A stretch of 64,000 nucleotides of DNA from Flavobacterium sharifuzzamanii (GCF_003254585.1 NZ_QJGZ01000042.1:607004-671003), one strand, 5' to 3'. Shown: positions 51,137 through 60,610, numbered from the stretch's first letter. Numbers and translations are program-made. The notes: generated from the letters alone by a model not told the origin.

Positions 51137-53266
51137 TTGAGAAAAGACCTTAAACATATTACTCTTCAAAGTCAAAAGCTGAAAACTGAAAGTCAAGAAT
51201 CAAATTCTACACATAACTTTACGACTGCCGAAGGAATCGAAATCAAAAAAAACTATTCGGAGAAAGATATCGAAGAATTAGAATTTCTGGATTTTGGAGC
51301 TGGTTTTGCACCCAATTTGCGCGGACCATACGCAACGATGTATGTACGCCGTCCGTGGACTATTCGCCAATATGCCGGATTTTCGACAGCGGAAGAAAGT
51401 AATGCTTTTTACAGAAAAAATTTAGCTGCGGGTCAAAAAGGACTTTCTATTGCTTTTGATCTTCCAACGCATCGCGGTTACGATTCTGATCACGAAAGAG
51501 TTGTTGGTGACGTTGGAAAAGCAGGAGTTGCCATTGATTCTGTTGAAGACATGAAAGTGCTTTTTGATCAGATTCCATTGGACGAAATGTCAGTTTCTAT
51601 GACCATGAATGGAGCCGTTTTACCTATTATGGCTTTTTATATTGTTGCTGCAGAAGAACAAGGCGTTAGTCCAGAAAAATTAGCAGGAACAATCCAAAAC
51701 GATATTTTAAAGGAGTTTATGGTTAGAAATACTTATATCTATCCTCCTACTCCTTCTATGAAAATAATCGCTGATATATTTGAATTTACGAGCAAAAAAA
51801 TGCCAAAATTCAATTCTATTTCCATTTCTGGTTACCACATGCAGGAAGCTGGAGCGACGGCAGATATTGAATTAGCTTATACTTTAGCAGATGGTTTAGA
51901 ATATATCAGGACAGGATTATCGACAGGAATGACCATTGACGATTTTGCTCCAAGATTGTCTTTCTTTTGGGCAATTGGCATGAATCATTTTATGGAAATT
52001 GCCAAAATGAGAGCTGGCCGAATGATTTGGGCAAAACTATTACAACAGTTTAATCCGAAAAGCGATAAATCTTTGGCATTAAGAACGCATTGCCAAACCA
52101 GTGGATGGAGTTTGACAGAACAAGATCCATTTAACAATGTTGCCAGAACTTGTATAGAAGCTTCTGCTGCCGTTTTTGGAGGGACACAATCATTGCATAC
52201 CAATGCTTTAGATGAGGCAATTGCGCTTCCCACAGATTTCTCCGCCAGAATTGCTAGAAATACGCAAATATTTCTTCAAGAGGAAACTAAAATCACTAAA
52301 ACGGTCGATCCTTGGGCTGGAAGTTATTATGTTGAAAGTCTGACAAATGAAATTGTTGAGAAAACTTGGAAATTAATTGAAGAAGTAGAAGAACTTGGCG
52401 GAATGACCAAAGCAATTGAAGCTGGAATTCCGAAACTTCGAATTGAAGAGGCGGCCGCAAGAAAACAAGCAAGAATAGACAGCGGACAAGATATTATTGT
52501 TGGTGTAAATAAATACCGTTTAGAAAAAGAAGATCCATTGGATATTCTGGATGTAGACAATCAATTGGTTCGTAAACAGCAAGTCGAACGTCTTGAAGAA
52601 ATAAAGCGAACCAGAGATTCTGAAAAAGTAAATAAGTCATTAGAAAAATTAATCCATTGTGCTCAGACAGGACAAGGAAACTTATTAGAAAATGCAGTTG
52701 AAGCCGCTAGAAACAGAGCAACATTAGGCGAAATCAGTAATGCATTGGAAACTGTTTTTGGCCGTTTTAAAGCACAAATTAAATCTTTTAGCGGAGTGTA
52801 TAGTGCAGCAATAAAAAATGACGAGAATTTTGAGCGAGCAAAACAATTAGCTGATGTTTTTGCTAAACAAGAAGGAAGACGCCCTAGAATTATGATTGCA
52901 AAAATGGGACAAGATGGTCACGATCGAGGTGCAAAAGTAGTTGCAACAGGTTATGCCGATGTAGGTTTTGATGTTGACATTGGCCCTCTATTCCAAACTC
53001 CAGCAGAAGCCGCAAAACAGGCTGTGGAAAATGATGTGCATATCTTGGGAGTTTCATCGCTTGCTGCAGGACACAAAACTTTAGTACCACAAGTAATAGA
53101 AGAACTAAAAAAACATGGACGCGAAGATATAATGGTAATTGTAGGCGGTGTTATTCCGTCTCAGGACTATCAATTCTTGTTTGATGCGGGCGCCTCAGCA
53201 GTTTTTGGTCCAGGAACTAAAATAAGTGAAGCAGCTATAAAAATCTTAGAAGCTTTAATAGATTAA
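51137..53266 (+). CDS. mutB: Methylmalonyl-CoA mutase large (catalytic) subunit
   Basis: MutB converts methylmalonyl-CoA and succinyl-CoA using adenosylcobalamin. The 709-residue protein has the substrate barrel (about 60-400) with RGPYATMYVRRPWTIRQYAGFSTAEESNAFY and QTSGWSLTEQDP. The B12-binding domain (about 575-709) has KMGQDGHDRGAKVVA, whose Asp593-x-His595-x-x-Gly598 holds the cobalt ligand, and later GGVIPSQDY. The start is TTG, with about 30 poorly conserved residues before the conserved HNFTTAEGIEIK. Spacing from the toxin gene is 15 bases, so it is probably read through from mutA. Confidence 0.95.
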   Translation: MRKDLKHITLQSQKLKTESQESNSTHNFTTAEGIEIKKNYSEKDIEELEFLDFGAGFAPNLRGPYATMYVRRPWTIRQYAGFSTAEESNAFYRKNLAAGQKGLSIAFDLPTHRGYDSDHERVVGDVGKAGVAIDSVEDMKVLFDQIPLDEMSVSMTMNGAVLPIMAFYIVAAEEQGVSPEKLAGTIQNDILKEFMVRNTYIYPPTPSMKIIADIFEFTSKKMPKFNSISISGYHMQEAGATADIELAYTLADGLEYIRTGLSTGMTIDDFAPRLSFFWAIGMNHFMEIAKMRAGRMIWAKLLQQFNPKSDKSLALRTHCQTSGWSLTEQDPFNNVARTCIEASAAVFGGTQSLHTNALDEAIALPTDFSARIARNTQIFLQEETKITKTVDPWAGSYYVESLTNEIVEKTWKLIEEVEELGGMTKAIEAGIPKLRIEEAAARKQARIDSGQDIIVGVNKYRLEKEDPLDILDVDNQLVRKQQVERLEEIKRTRDSEKVNKSLEKLIHCAQTGQGNLLENAVEAARNRATLGEISNALETVFGRFKAQIKSFSGVYSAAIKNDENFERAKQLADVFAKQEGRRPRIMIAKMGQDGHDRGAKVVATGYADVGFDVDIGPLFQTPAEAAKQAVENDVHILGVSSLAAGHKTLVPQVIEELKKHGREDIMVIVGGVIPSQDYQFLFDAGASAVFGPGTKISEAAIKILEALID

Positions 53267-53267
53267 A

Positions 53268-53302
53268 AGAAAAATCCCTAATTAAAGGGATTTTCTTTTT
53301 TC
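53268..53302 (+). terminator. Terminator of the mutA-mutB operon
   Basis: AGAAAAATCCCT (53268-53279) pairs with AGGGATTTTCT (53286-53296), with one extra A, followed by T. It overlaps the mutB stop region and ends 3 bases before the convergent gene's stop. Confidence 0.8.
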
Positions 53303-53304
53303 AT

Positions 53305-53946
53305 TTAGTCATTTACTGTTGCGTTACTATCTGCTTCTATAAAAGAAAGATCGTAACCTGCAAAATCTCTCATGTAGCTTTTCAAAGAAGTCCCGAAAGC
53401 ATCTCTAAAATGTCTGCTTCCTTTGTTCTTGAAAAAATTCTTTACAGAACCTGCACCACCTAAATGCGCTGCAGCTAAAATTCCAGATTCGGTAATTTCG
53501 ATACCACTGATGATTTTACCTTGATACTTTTCGATTTCGTAACGTAAAATCCATTTGTTTTTGGCTAACAAAGCCATAAAAGCTTTTTCTTGTAGAGCAG
53601 GATCTTTTAAAAAGGCTTTATTATCATTAATTCCAATTGCTCTCAAAGCTTTAGAACCAAATTGATATTTACCCATATAACCAAGAGTGTTTACTAATCT
53701 GTATTGCCCTTGTGATTCTTTAAAAGCGACTGCTTCTTTAAATCCTATTAGACGATTTCCTGTAAATGGAACATTTGCGATTTTAGGATAATCATCTTTT
53801 TCTTTTGATGGAAAAATGTATTCTGATCCATCCGTTTTTTCAATTAAAAACCAAAGTTTGGTTTCATGGTTAGAGGGAATAAATCCCAAACTTAAAAATG
53901 TAATAATAACGACTAAACTCGCATAAAAATACCATTTCTTTATCAT
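53305..53946 (-). CDS. Exported lysozyme-like/lytic transglycosylase-like protein
   Basis: The 213-residue protein has an N-terminal span or signal anchor (WYFYASLVVIITFLSLGF). A short proline-poor linker precedes FKEAVAFKESQGQYRLVNTLGYMGKYQFGSKALRAIG. This resembles the catalytic Glu-x-x-GxY-x-x-N...GKYQFG motif of lysozyme-like transglycosylases. ESGILAAAHLGGAGSVKNFF is the matching late helix. It probably cuts peptidoglycan. It shows no operon partner on its strand. Confidence 0.78.
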   Translation of the reverse strand: MIKKWYFYASLVVIITFLSLGFIPSNHETKLWFLIEKTDGSEYIFPSKEKDDYPKIANVPFTGNRLIGFKEAVAFKESQGQYRLVNTLGYMGKYQFGSKALRAIGINDNKAFLKDPALQEKAFMALLAKNKWILRYEIEKYQGKIISGIEITESGILAAAHLGGAGSVKNFFKNKGSRHFRDAFGTSLKSYMRDFAGYDLSFIEADSNATVND

Positions 53947-54380
53947 AAATTGTTTTTCTTCAAGACACTGTCACTCTCTTGAAATTTCTACGCTGCAAAG
54001 ATAAGCTATTTTAAAAATATACTTAAAATCAGCAGTTTAGCGTTTTTTACGTAAAAACGTAAATCACTTTCATCCCAGTTATAATAATGGATTGCGTGAG
54101 ATTTCCACTCTCTCGTTTTATCTTCAAAAATTGAAAATTAGAGTCAAAAAAAATCGCATTTTATATAAATTTTAAGCAAATTTCATTAAAATGAAAGAAT
54201 AAACCTACAATGATATTGTATTATTTTACTCAAATCTTGAAAGTCACTTTTCGAATTCTATAAAATTCAACATTAAAAAATGTTTATTTTTTTATTACTT
54301 CAATCTAAAAAATACCTACAATAGTAATTTCATAAATTTTTGATTTCGGCCATATTTTCATGTTCGAAAAAAAATAAAAA
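53947..54380. other. 434-base AT-rich intergenic region without a recognised gene
   Basis: No open frame or known RNA class is supported. A 14-bp palindrome TTTTTACGTAAAAA lies at 54044-54057. The word ACCTACAAT occurs at 54203 and 54314. The end at 54365-54380 is a run of A that becomes the T tract of the mltG terminator on the minus strand. Confidence 0.5.
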
Positions 54381-54407
54381 AAACCGAAGTAAATTTTACT
54401 TCGGTTT
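54381..54407 (-). terminator. Terminator of mltG
   Basis: AAACCGAAGTAAA (54381-54393) pairs exactly with TTTACTTCGGTTT (54395-54407). On the minus strand it is followed by a long T tract. Confidence 0.9.
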
Positions 54408-54430
54408 CTAATCTTTTTTCAGTTTTAAAT

Positions 54431-55471
54431 TTATCTTGTCACACCTTGACTTGCTATCCAATCAGAATATTTTTTTGCATTTACATTATGTTCTGCTAAT
54501 GTTGCCGCAAATTCATGATATCCGAAACGATCAACACTTGCACAGAAATAGATATAATCGTTCTTTTCTGGATTCAAAACTGCTTCCAATGCTGTAATAT
54601 CAGGCATTGCAATTGGTCCTGGCGGAAGTCCTTTATTCACATAAGTATTATATGGAGATCTCATTACCAAATCATTATAAAAAACTCTTTTTATAACCTG
54701 ATCAAAATCGTTATCTCTCAATTTTAAAGCATAAATAACGGTTGGATCTGCTTGTAATGGCATTTCTAAACGCAAACGGTTTAAATAAACTCCCGCAATT
54801 CTAGGTCTCTCGTCTTTTTTAACCGACTCTTTATGAACAATTGATGCTAAAATTGTGGCTTGAACTGGAGTTAATCCTTGCGCTTTTGCTTTAGCAATTC
54901 TATCAGCTGTCCAGAAATTATGATATTCTTTAATCATCTTATCACGGAACTTTTCTGCCGATGTATTCCAATAAATTTCATACGTATTTGGAATAAACAT
55001 TGCAAAGACATTTTCTTCATTAAATCCGTTTGCAGCTAAGAATGTTGAATCTTTTATAGCTTTCATTAATGATAAACTGTCCGCTTCGATTTCTTTTCCA
55101 ATTCTTCCTGCAAAATTCTCTAAACGTTCTTGATTATTAAAAACCAACTTAACTGGAATATTAGAACGCATTGCACGAACTAAGTCGATATTATTCATGT
55201 CCTTCTTTAAAAGAAAACGTCCCGACTTTACATTTTCTGGATAATCTCTTTTTTCAGCAACCATTTCGAAGTTGTCAAAATTCTTTATGTAAGGTGCCAA
55301 AATCTTTTTTACATCAGCATAATTTGCATCTGTTGGCACATAGACATATACTTCTTTTTCTTCAAATTTAGTATTAGAACTAAATATTTTACTGATTAAT
55401 ATAAAACCATAAATCAATAAAACTGAAATTATGGCTACGGCACTTATTGTGATTATTTTTTTTAGACTCAA
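54431..55471 (-). CDS. mltG: Endolytic peptidoglycan transglycosylase MltG
   Basis: MltG cuts nascent glycan strands and sets their length. The 346-residue inner-membrane protein has one N-terminal span (about 7-28) and a YceG-like domain with the LysM-like part (about 40-110). The catalytic segment ILASIVHKESVKKDERPRIAGVYLNRL holds Glu215, and LQADPTVIYAL and YNTYVNKGLPPGPIAMP follow. The GNAT gene upstream ends 10 bases before its start, and dapF lies beyond, so these may form an operon. Confidence 0.93.
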   Translation of the reverse strand: MSLKKIITISAVAIISVLLIYGFILISKIFSSNTKFEEKEVYVYVPTDANYADVKKILAPYIKNFDNFEMVAEKRDYPENVKSGRFLLKKDMNNIDLVRAMRSNIPVKLVFNNQERLENFAGRIGKEIEADSLSLMKAIKDSTFLAANGFNEENVFAMFIPNTYEIYWNTSAEKFRDKMIKEYHNFWTADRIAKAKAQGLTPVQATILASIVHKESVKKDERPRIAGVYLNRLRLEMPLQADPTVIYALKLRDNDFDQVIKRVFYNDLVMRSPYNTYVNKGLPPGPIAMPDITALEAVLNPEKNDYIYFCASVDRFGYHEFAATLAEHNVNAKKYSDWIASQGVTR

Positions 55472-55481
55472 AGCTTAAAAT

Positions 55482-56015
55482 TTAAATTTGTTTGTTAATT
55501 AGCTGAAAAATTGCCTCATCGTGATAGTGGTTATGATACAAAATCCAGTCTTTTTTTATTCCGATTTTCTTAAAACCAAATTTAGTAAAAAGTGCAATAC
55601 TCGCTACATTTTGCACACCAATATTTGCGTACAATTGATGGAGATTTAAATTAGTAAAAGAATATTTAATTAAAAGCTCTAAAGCCTCAGAACCAATGTT
55701 TTTTCCCTGATTTTCTTCTTTCTGAATGACAATACCAATCCCTGCCCTATTATTTCTAGGATCAAATTCAAACAAATCAATCAGTCCAATAGCAGGAAAA
55801 TCTTCGTCCTGACAGATTGCCAAACGAAGCTGTTTTGCCTCATAAATATCCTGATGAGCATTTTCTAAATATTGTTTAATCAAAAAACGGCTGTAGGGAG
55901 TCTGCGTATTGCTAACTTCCCAGATATTCTCATCATTTTCTATAGAATAAATGAACTCTAAATCTTGAGGTTCAAGTGCCCGCAAATAAATTGAATCTCC
56001 TTTTAATGTTATCAT
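55482..56015 (-). CDS. GNAT acetyltransferase
   Basis: The 177-residue protein begins ITLKGDSIYLRALEPQDLEFIYSIE and has GIGIVIQKEENQGKNIGSEALELLIKYSF with the acetyl-CoA loop QGKNIG. The late helix is NVASIALFTKFGFKKIG, as in spermidine-type (SpeG) or RimL-type enzymes. The substrate is unknown. It sits between dapF and mltG, all on the minus strand, with 10 bases to mltG. Confidence 0.87.
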   Translation of the reverse strand: MITLKGDSIYLRALEPQDLEFIYSIENDENIWEVSNTQTPYSRFLIKQYLENAHQDIYEAKQLRLAICQDEDFPAIGLIDLFEFDPRNNRAGIGIVIQKEENQGKNIGSEALELLIKYSFTNLNLHQLYANIGVQNVASIALFTKFGFKKIGIKKDWILYHNHYHDEAIFQLINKQI

Positions 56016-56093
56016 TTAGATATTTCAGATTTTAGATTGTAGATTTTAAAATCTCAATTGGATTTTGGAATTTAAAAAATTGGTATTTATAAA
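56016..56093. repeat. Intercistronic repeat words between dapF and the GNAT gene
   Basis: The 78 bases hold GATTTTAGATTGTAGATTTT and, at about 56060-56090, ATTGGATTTTGGAATTT, related to the AAATTCCAAATTCC family at 22529 and 30884. The pairing is imperfect here. Confidence 0.45.
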
Positions 56094-56876
56094 CTAAATC
56101 TCTATTGTTCCTTTAAATACGAATTTTGCAGGTCCTGTTAAGAAAACATTGGTATAACCATCATTATCTTTATTAAAAGAAACGACAAGTTTTCCGCCTT
56201 CAACATTTAAGTTTATTGAAGTTTTATCAGTTTCGCCAATCGCATTCATTGCAATTGCTACTGCTGTTGCGCCAGTACCGCAGGCAAGAGTTTCGTCTTC
56301 AACACCTCTTTCGTAAGTTCTCAAAGAAAAAGTATCATTATCTACTTTTTTAACAAAATTGATATTACTTCCTTTTTCTCCATATAATTCTCCGTAACGA
56401 ATTGCAGCTCCGTTTTCTTTTACATTATAATGCTCCAAATCATCTACAATTTGAACATGATGAGGCGAACCTGTATTTAGGAAAGTATAAGAATCTTTTT
56501 TCTGGATTTCATTAACATCAATCATCTGTAAAGAAACAATTGAGTCTGCCTTTACAGAAGCGTGATGTAATCCATCAGTTGCGATAAAAGTGGTTTTGTC
56601 GTCAATTACTCCCAGTTGATTGGCAAAAGCAACCAGACAACGCCCGCCGTTTCCGCACATTGAACTTTGGTTTCCATCAGAATTATAGTAAACCATTCTG
56701 AAGTCAGTTTCAGAATCATTTTCAAGTAAAATTAATCCGTCAGCTCCAATTCCGAAACGTCTGTCACACAGACGCTCAATAAGTTTTACATCGTCTTTTG
56801 GAAAGAAATTTGTACGGTTATCAATCATTACAAAATCGTTTCCGGTACCTTGATATTTATAAAATTCTATTTGCAT
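56094..56876 (-). CDS. dapF: Diaminopimelate epimerase
   Basis: DapF converts LL- to meso-diaminopimelate for lysine and peptidoglycan. The 260-residue enzyme has two symmetric halves and both catalytic cysteines: Cys74 in SSMCGNGGRC and Cys199 in ETLACGTGATAV. YQGTGNDFVMIDNR at the start is the family signature. It fits well with the adjacent peptidoglycan gene mltG. A repeat of the AAATTCC family lies in the 78-base gap after it. Confidence 0.95.
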   Translation of the reverse strand: MQIEFYKYQGTGNDFVMIDNRTNFFPKDDVKLIERLCDRRFGIGADGLILLENDSETDFRMVYYNSDGNQSSMCGNGGRCLVAFANQLGVIDDKTTFIATDGLHHASVKADSIVSLQMIDVNEIQKKDSYTFLNTGSPHHVQIVDDLEHYNVKENGAAIRYGELYGEKGSNINFVKKVDNDTFSLRTYERGVEDETLACGTGATAVAIAMNAIGETDKTSINLNVEGGKLVVSFNKDNDGYTNVFLTGPAKFVFKGTIEI

Positions 56877-57036
56877 TTTTTAGTTGTTAGAAATACAAAA
56901 GTACGAACTATTAATTAATGAAATGTTAATCATTGTTAAAGAGAGTTAAACCATTTTTCCAAATAATTTTTTGAAGTATTTTTACGTTAAATATTAAAAA
57001 CATAAATTTCTAATAACTTAAATTATAAATTCTAAA

Positions 57037-58437
57037 ATGAAAAGATTTTCAGCCTTATTTTTAGTGTCATTATTAAGTGGTGCTATTACTCTTGGTGCTT
57101 ACAAGTTATTATTTGAAAGCAACAATTCTTTTTTTGGAAAAGGAAATTCTGTTGTAACTCTTGCCCCTAACTCTTATGGAAAAAATGTTGGTTTAGGTGC
57201 CGAAATACTAGATTTTACCGAGGCCGCAGACAAAACCGTTCACACTGTTGTTCACGTAAAAAATGTTTCGAGAAGAACTGTCAGTAACCCAATGCTTGAG
57301 TTTTTCTACGGATACGGCGGACAGCAACAGCAAGAACAAGTAGGAACTGGTTCTGGTGTAATTATTTCTGAAGACGGATATATTGTTACTAATAATCACG
57401 TAATTAAAGACGCTACAGAAATTGAAATTACTTTAAACAATAAAAAATCATACAAAGCGAAGTTAATTGGTACAGATTCTAAAATGGACATTGCTCTTTT
57501 AAAAATCAATGCCGATGAGAAACTTCCTTACACTGCTTTTGCCAATTCTGACAATGTAAAAGTTGGAGAATGGGTATTGGCAGTTGGAAATCCTTACAAC
57601 TTGACTTCTACTGTAACCGCAGGAATTGTTTCTGCGAAAGCTAGAAATTTAGACCAAAGCGGAATCCAATCTTTCATACAAACTGATGCTGCCGTAAACC
57701 CAGGTAATAGCGGTGGAGCGTTGGTAAATGCAAGAGGAGAATTAATCGGAATTAACACCATGATTTCTTCAATGACAGGTTCTTATGTTGGATATTCTTT
57801 TGCTGTTCCTTCAAATATTGCTCGCAAAATTATTGAGGATATTATGGAATATGGAAATGTTCAAAGAGGTATTCTTGGAGTTGAAGGAGGCGAATTGAAT
57901 GCAACTGCTTCTAAAGAATTAGGAGTAACAGAAACACAAGGATTCTATATTAATAGAGTTTCTAAAAACTCAGGTGCAGAAAAAGCTGGTTTGACGAAAG
58001 GTGATATTATCGTAAAACTCGATGATCAAAATATTGCAACTTATGCTGATTTATCTGGCTACATCAATACAAAACGCCCAAATGATGTTGTAAAAGTAAC
58101 TTATATTAAAGAAGGAAAAACCAAAACTGTTCCTGTTACTTTAAGTAAAAATGAGTTTTACAGCGCTGAATTTAAAGGGATTGAATTAGAAAATATTGAT
58201 GCTGCTGATAAGAAAAAATTCAGAATTGATTACGGTGTTAAAATTAAAAACATCACAAACGAGAATTTAATGCAATATCAAAACGAACTACTAGGAAATA
58301 TTATCCTAAGTATTGATAATGTAAAAGCAACCAACGTTGAAACAGTTTCAAAACTTTTAAGCAAAAAAGATGAAGGACAAAGCGTAAGAATTGAAATGAT
58401 CAACAGAAACGGAGAGATTTTCAGAATAATTATTTAA
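57037..58437 (+). CDS. Deg/HtrA-type serine protease with PDZ domains
   Basis: The 466-residue periplasmic protease handles misfolded envelope proteins. An N-terminal span or signal (about 5-25) is followed by a trypsin-like domain with the triad His121 (TNNHVI), Asp151 (SKMDIALLKI) and Ser225 (NPGNSGGALV). A first PDZ domain (about 280-365) and a second, shorter one (about 380-460) follow. It is comparable to DegQ in length. It has a 160-base leader after dapF's divergent start and ends at two consecutive hairpins. Confidence 0.93.
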   Translation: MKRFSALFLVSLLSGAITLGAYKLLFESNNSFFGKGNSVVTLAPNSYGKNVGLGAEILDFTEAADKTVHTVVHVKNVSRRTVSNPMLEFFYGYGGQQQQEQVGTGSGVIISEDGYIVTNNHVIKDATEIEITLNNKKSYKAKLIGTDSKMDIALLKINADEKLPYTAFANSDNVKVGEWVLAVGNPYNLTSTVTAGIVSAKARNLDQSGIQSFIQTDAAVNPGNSGGALVNARGELIGINTMISSMTGSYVGYSFAVPSNIARKIIEDIMEYGNVQRGILGVEGGELNATASKELGVTETQGFYINRVSKNSGAEKAGLTKGDIIVKLDDQNIATYADLSGYINTKRPNDVVKVTYIKEGKTKTVPVTLSKNEFYSAEFKGIELENIDAADKKKFRIDYGVKIKNITNENLMQYQNELLGNIILSIDNVKATNVETVSKLLSKKDEGQSVRIEMINRNGEIFRIII

Positions 58438-58449
58438 GTCACAGTTTTC

Positions 58450-58489
58450 AGTCACAGTTTTCAGTTATTAAAAACTGAAAACTGTGACT
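58450..58489. repeat. Long hairpin of the 'CAGTCACAGTTTTCAGTT' type
   Basis: AGTCACAGTTTTCAGTT (58450-58466) pairs exactly with AACTGAAAACTGTGACT (58473-58489) over 6 bases. There is no T tract. It resembles the hairpin at 27051-27114 in its CAGTC/GACTG words. Confidence 0.8.
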
Positions 58490-58504
58490 GCGACTGAAAA
58501 CTTC

Positions 58505-58541
58505 AAAAAAGCCATCTTAAGAAAATTAAGGTGGCTTTTTT
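58505..58541 (+). terminator. Terminator after the Deg-type protease
   Basis: AAAAAAGCCATCTTAA (58505-58520) pairs with TTAAGGTGGCTTTTTT (58526-58541) with one G-T pair, then T. Confidence 0.85.
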
Positions 58542-58638
58542 ATTTTCAAAAATAAATGCTAAAATAGTTTACGAAATCGATTGAAATAGATACTTTTGCG
58601 CAAAATTTTAAAATAGTGAGCATTTTATTTTTTCAATT

Positions 58639-60087
58639 ATGAGTAACAAATCATTGTACCAAAAAGAGGTATCCTTACAAGTCGACCGAAGAAAAGCCGG
58701 AGTCGAATTAATTAAAATCATAAGCGATTTATGGTATGACAAGTCTATCGAAATGGTTTTATTCAAAAATCAGTTATTGGATAAAAACGTTAGCGATATT
58801 ATCAATCTTCATCAATATGCTGGTGAATTCGTGGGTAAGCCGATCAGTATTTTTGATTCGGTTGAAATCGCAAAAGTAGTTTTATCATTAGATCTTCCGC
58901 CAGCAAAAATAGATCTTGGAAAACTAACTTATGAATATCGTTTAGAAGATGAAAAATATCCCGATGCAAGATATTTTGTTATTGAAAAATTGAAAAAAGC
59001 AAAATCTTCAAAAGAAATCAAACCAAAAGATATTGTTTTGTATGGTTTCGGAAGAATTGGACGTTTATTAGCGAGAGAGCTAATGTCTAAAACTGGAAAA
59101 GGAGATCAATTACGTCTGAGAGCAATTGTAACCCGTGATAAAAATGATGCAACAAGTTTAGAGAAACGAGCTTCTCTATTACGATATGACTCAATTCATG
59201 GAGATTTTCAAGGATCTGTAATTGCCGATGCTAAAAACAACGCTTTAATCATAAACGGAACAACTGTTCATATCATTACAGCAAATTCCCCAGAAGAAAT
59301 TGATTACACTTCATACGGAATAAATGATGCTTTAGTAATTGATAATACTGGAGCATTTACAACCGAAGAAGCATTAAAAAGACATTTAACATCAAATGGA
59401 GCGAGCAAAGTTTTATTAACTGCTCCAGGAAAAGGTGTTCCGAATATTGTACATGGTGTAAATCATAATGAATTTAATCCCGATGATGTAAATATTTTTT
59501 CTGCCGCATCTTGCACAACAAATGCCATCACTCCAATTTTAAAAGTGGTTGAAGAAACTCTTGGTGTTGTAAAAGGGCATTTAGAAACAATTCATGCCTA
59601 CACCAACGACCAAAATCTGGTTGATAATATGCATAGAAAATACCGTCGCGGTAGAGCAGCAGCTTTAAACATGGTTATTACCGAAACTGGCGCAGGAAGT
59701 GCTGTAGCAAAAGCTTTACCAACATTAGAAGGTAAATTAACTTCAAATGCAATTCGTGTACCTGTTCCTAACGGTTCTCTTGTTGTTTTAAATTTAGAAG
59801 TAAAAAAAGCAACATCAATTGCGGCTATTAATAAAATCATGAAGAAATATGCTCTTGAAGGAGAACTAGTAGAGCAAATAAAATATTCTTTAAACAACGA
59901 ATTAGTTTCGTCTGACATAGTTGGAACTTCTGCTCCATCTATTTATGACAGCAATGCTACAATTGTTTCTAAAGATGGAAAAAACATTGTATTGTATATC
60001 TGGTACGATAACGAATATGGTTATAGTCATCAAGTTATTCGTTTAGCGAAATATATTGCCAAAGTAAGACGTTATACATATTATTAA
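58639..60087 (+). CDS. gap: Glyceraldehyde-3-phosphate dehydrogenase, long form
   Basis: GAPDH oxidises glyceraldehyde 3-phosphate in glycolysis. The 482-residue protein has an N-terminal extension of about 130 residues with no known motif. The Rossmann domain follows (YGFGRIGRLLARELM from about 136), then the catalytic SAASCTTNAITP with Cys292 and the phosphate and inorganic-phosphate site HAYTNDQNLVDNMHRKYRRGRAAALNMV. Usual GAPDHs have about 335 residues; this long form is known in Bacteroidota. TADSP or cofactor preference cannot be read with certainty. It stands alone, with a terminator at 60113. Confidence 0.93.
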   Translation: MSNKSLYQKEVSLQVDRRKAGVELIKIISDLWYDKSIEMVLFKNQLLDKNVSDIINLHQYAGEFVGKPISIFDSVEIAKVVLSLDLPPAKIDLGKLTYEYRLEDEKYPDARYFVIEKLKKAKSSKEIKPKDIVLYGFGRIGRLLARELMSKTGKGDQLRLRAIVTRDKNDATSLEKRASLLRYDSIHGDFQGSVIADAKNNALIINGTTVHIITANSPEEIDYTSYGINDALVIDNTGAFTTEEALKRHLTSNGASKVLLTAPGKGVPNIVHGVNHNEFNPDDVNIFSAASCTTNAITPILKVVEETLGVVKGHLETIHAYTNDQNLVDNMHRKYRRGRAAALNMVITETGAGSAVAKALPTLEGKLTSNAIRVPVPNGSLVVLNLEVKKATSIAAINKIMKKYALEGELVEQIKYSLNNELVSSDIVGTSAPSIYDSNATIVSKDGKNIVLYIWYDNEYGYSHQVIRLAKYIAKVRRYTYY

Positions 60088-60112
60088 TTCAACCAAACTA
60101 ACTTTTTTTCTT

Positions 60113-60143
60113 AAAACCATCAAGATATTCTTGATGGTTTTTT
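60113..60143 (+). terminator. Terminator of the GAPDH gene
   Basis: AAAACCATCAAGA (60113-60125) pairs exactly with TCTTGATGGTTTT (60129-60141) over three bases; T follow. Confidence 0.9.
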
Positions 60144-60151
60144 GTTTTAAT

Positions 60152-60610
60152 TTAAATAGGAAGAACAGTAGTACTTTTTACCTCCGAAATCACAAAAACG
60201 GTATTTATTAAAGAAACTTCAGGCAGAACCGATAATTTTTTCTGATGAAAATGATGGTAACTTTCCATGTCTGGAATTATAATCTTAAGCATATAATCGA
60301 AGTTTCCTGACACATAATTACATTCGACAACCTCTGGCAAATTCAAAATCGACTGATTAAATCCTTCCGAAGTATCATAAGTCTGTTTTGTCAGCGTAAC
60401 TTGACAGTAAACCGTCAAATTATTCCCAAGTTTTTTCTTGTCGAGAAGTGTCACATATTTTTCTATAATACCATCTTTTTCAAGACGTTTCACACGATCA
60501 TGAACAGGCGTCAAAGACAAATTTATTTTGTTTGCGATGTCTTTTAAAGTGTAGTGCGCATCTTCCTGTAATAAGCGTAAGATTTTTTTGTCAATTTCAT
60601 CTAAAGCCAT
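60152..60610 (-). CDS. Lrp/AsnC-family regulator
   Basis: The 152-residue protein has the AsnC-type HTH (LDEIDKKILRLLQEDAHYTLKDIANKINLSLTPVHDRVKRLEKDG) and a RAM ligand domain (about 70-150) with EGFNQSILNLPEVVECNYVSGNFDYMLKIIIPDME. Such regulators sense amino acids. It is divergent from ald, with 201 bases between, and is the likely regulator of ald, with alanine a plausible ligand. That link rests on position. Confidence 0.9.
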   Translation of the reverse strand: MALDEIDKKILRLLQEDAHYTLKDIANKINLSLTPVHDRVKRLEKDGIIEKYVTLLDKKKLGNNLTVYCQVTLTKQTYDTSEGFNQSILNLPEVVECNYVSGNFDYMLKIIIPDMESYHHFHQKKLSVLPEVSLINTVFVISEVKSTTVLPI

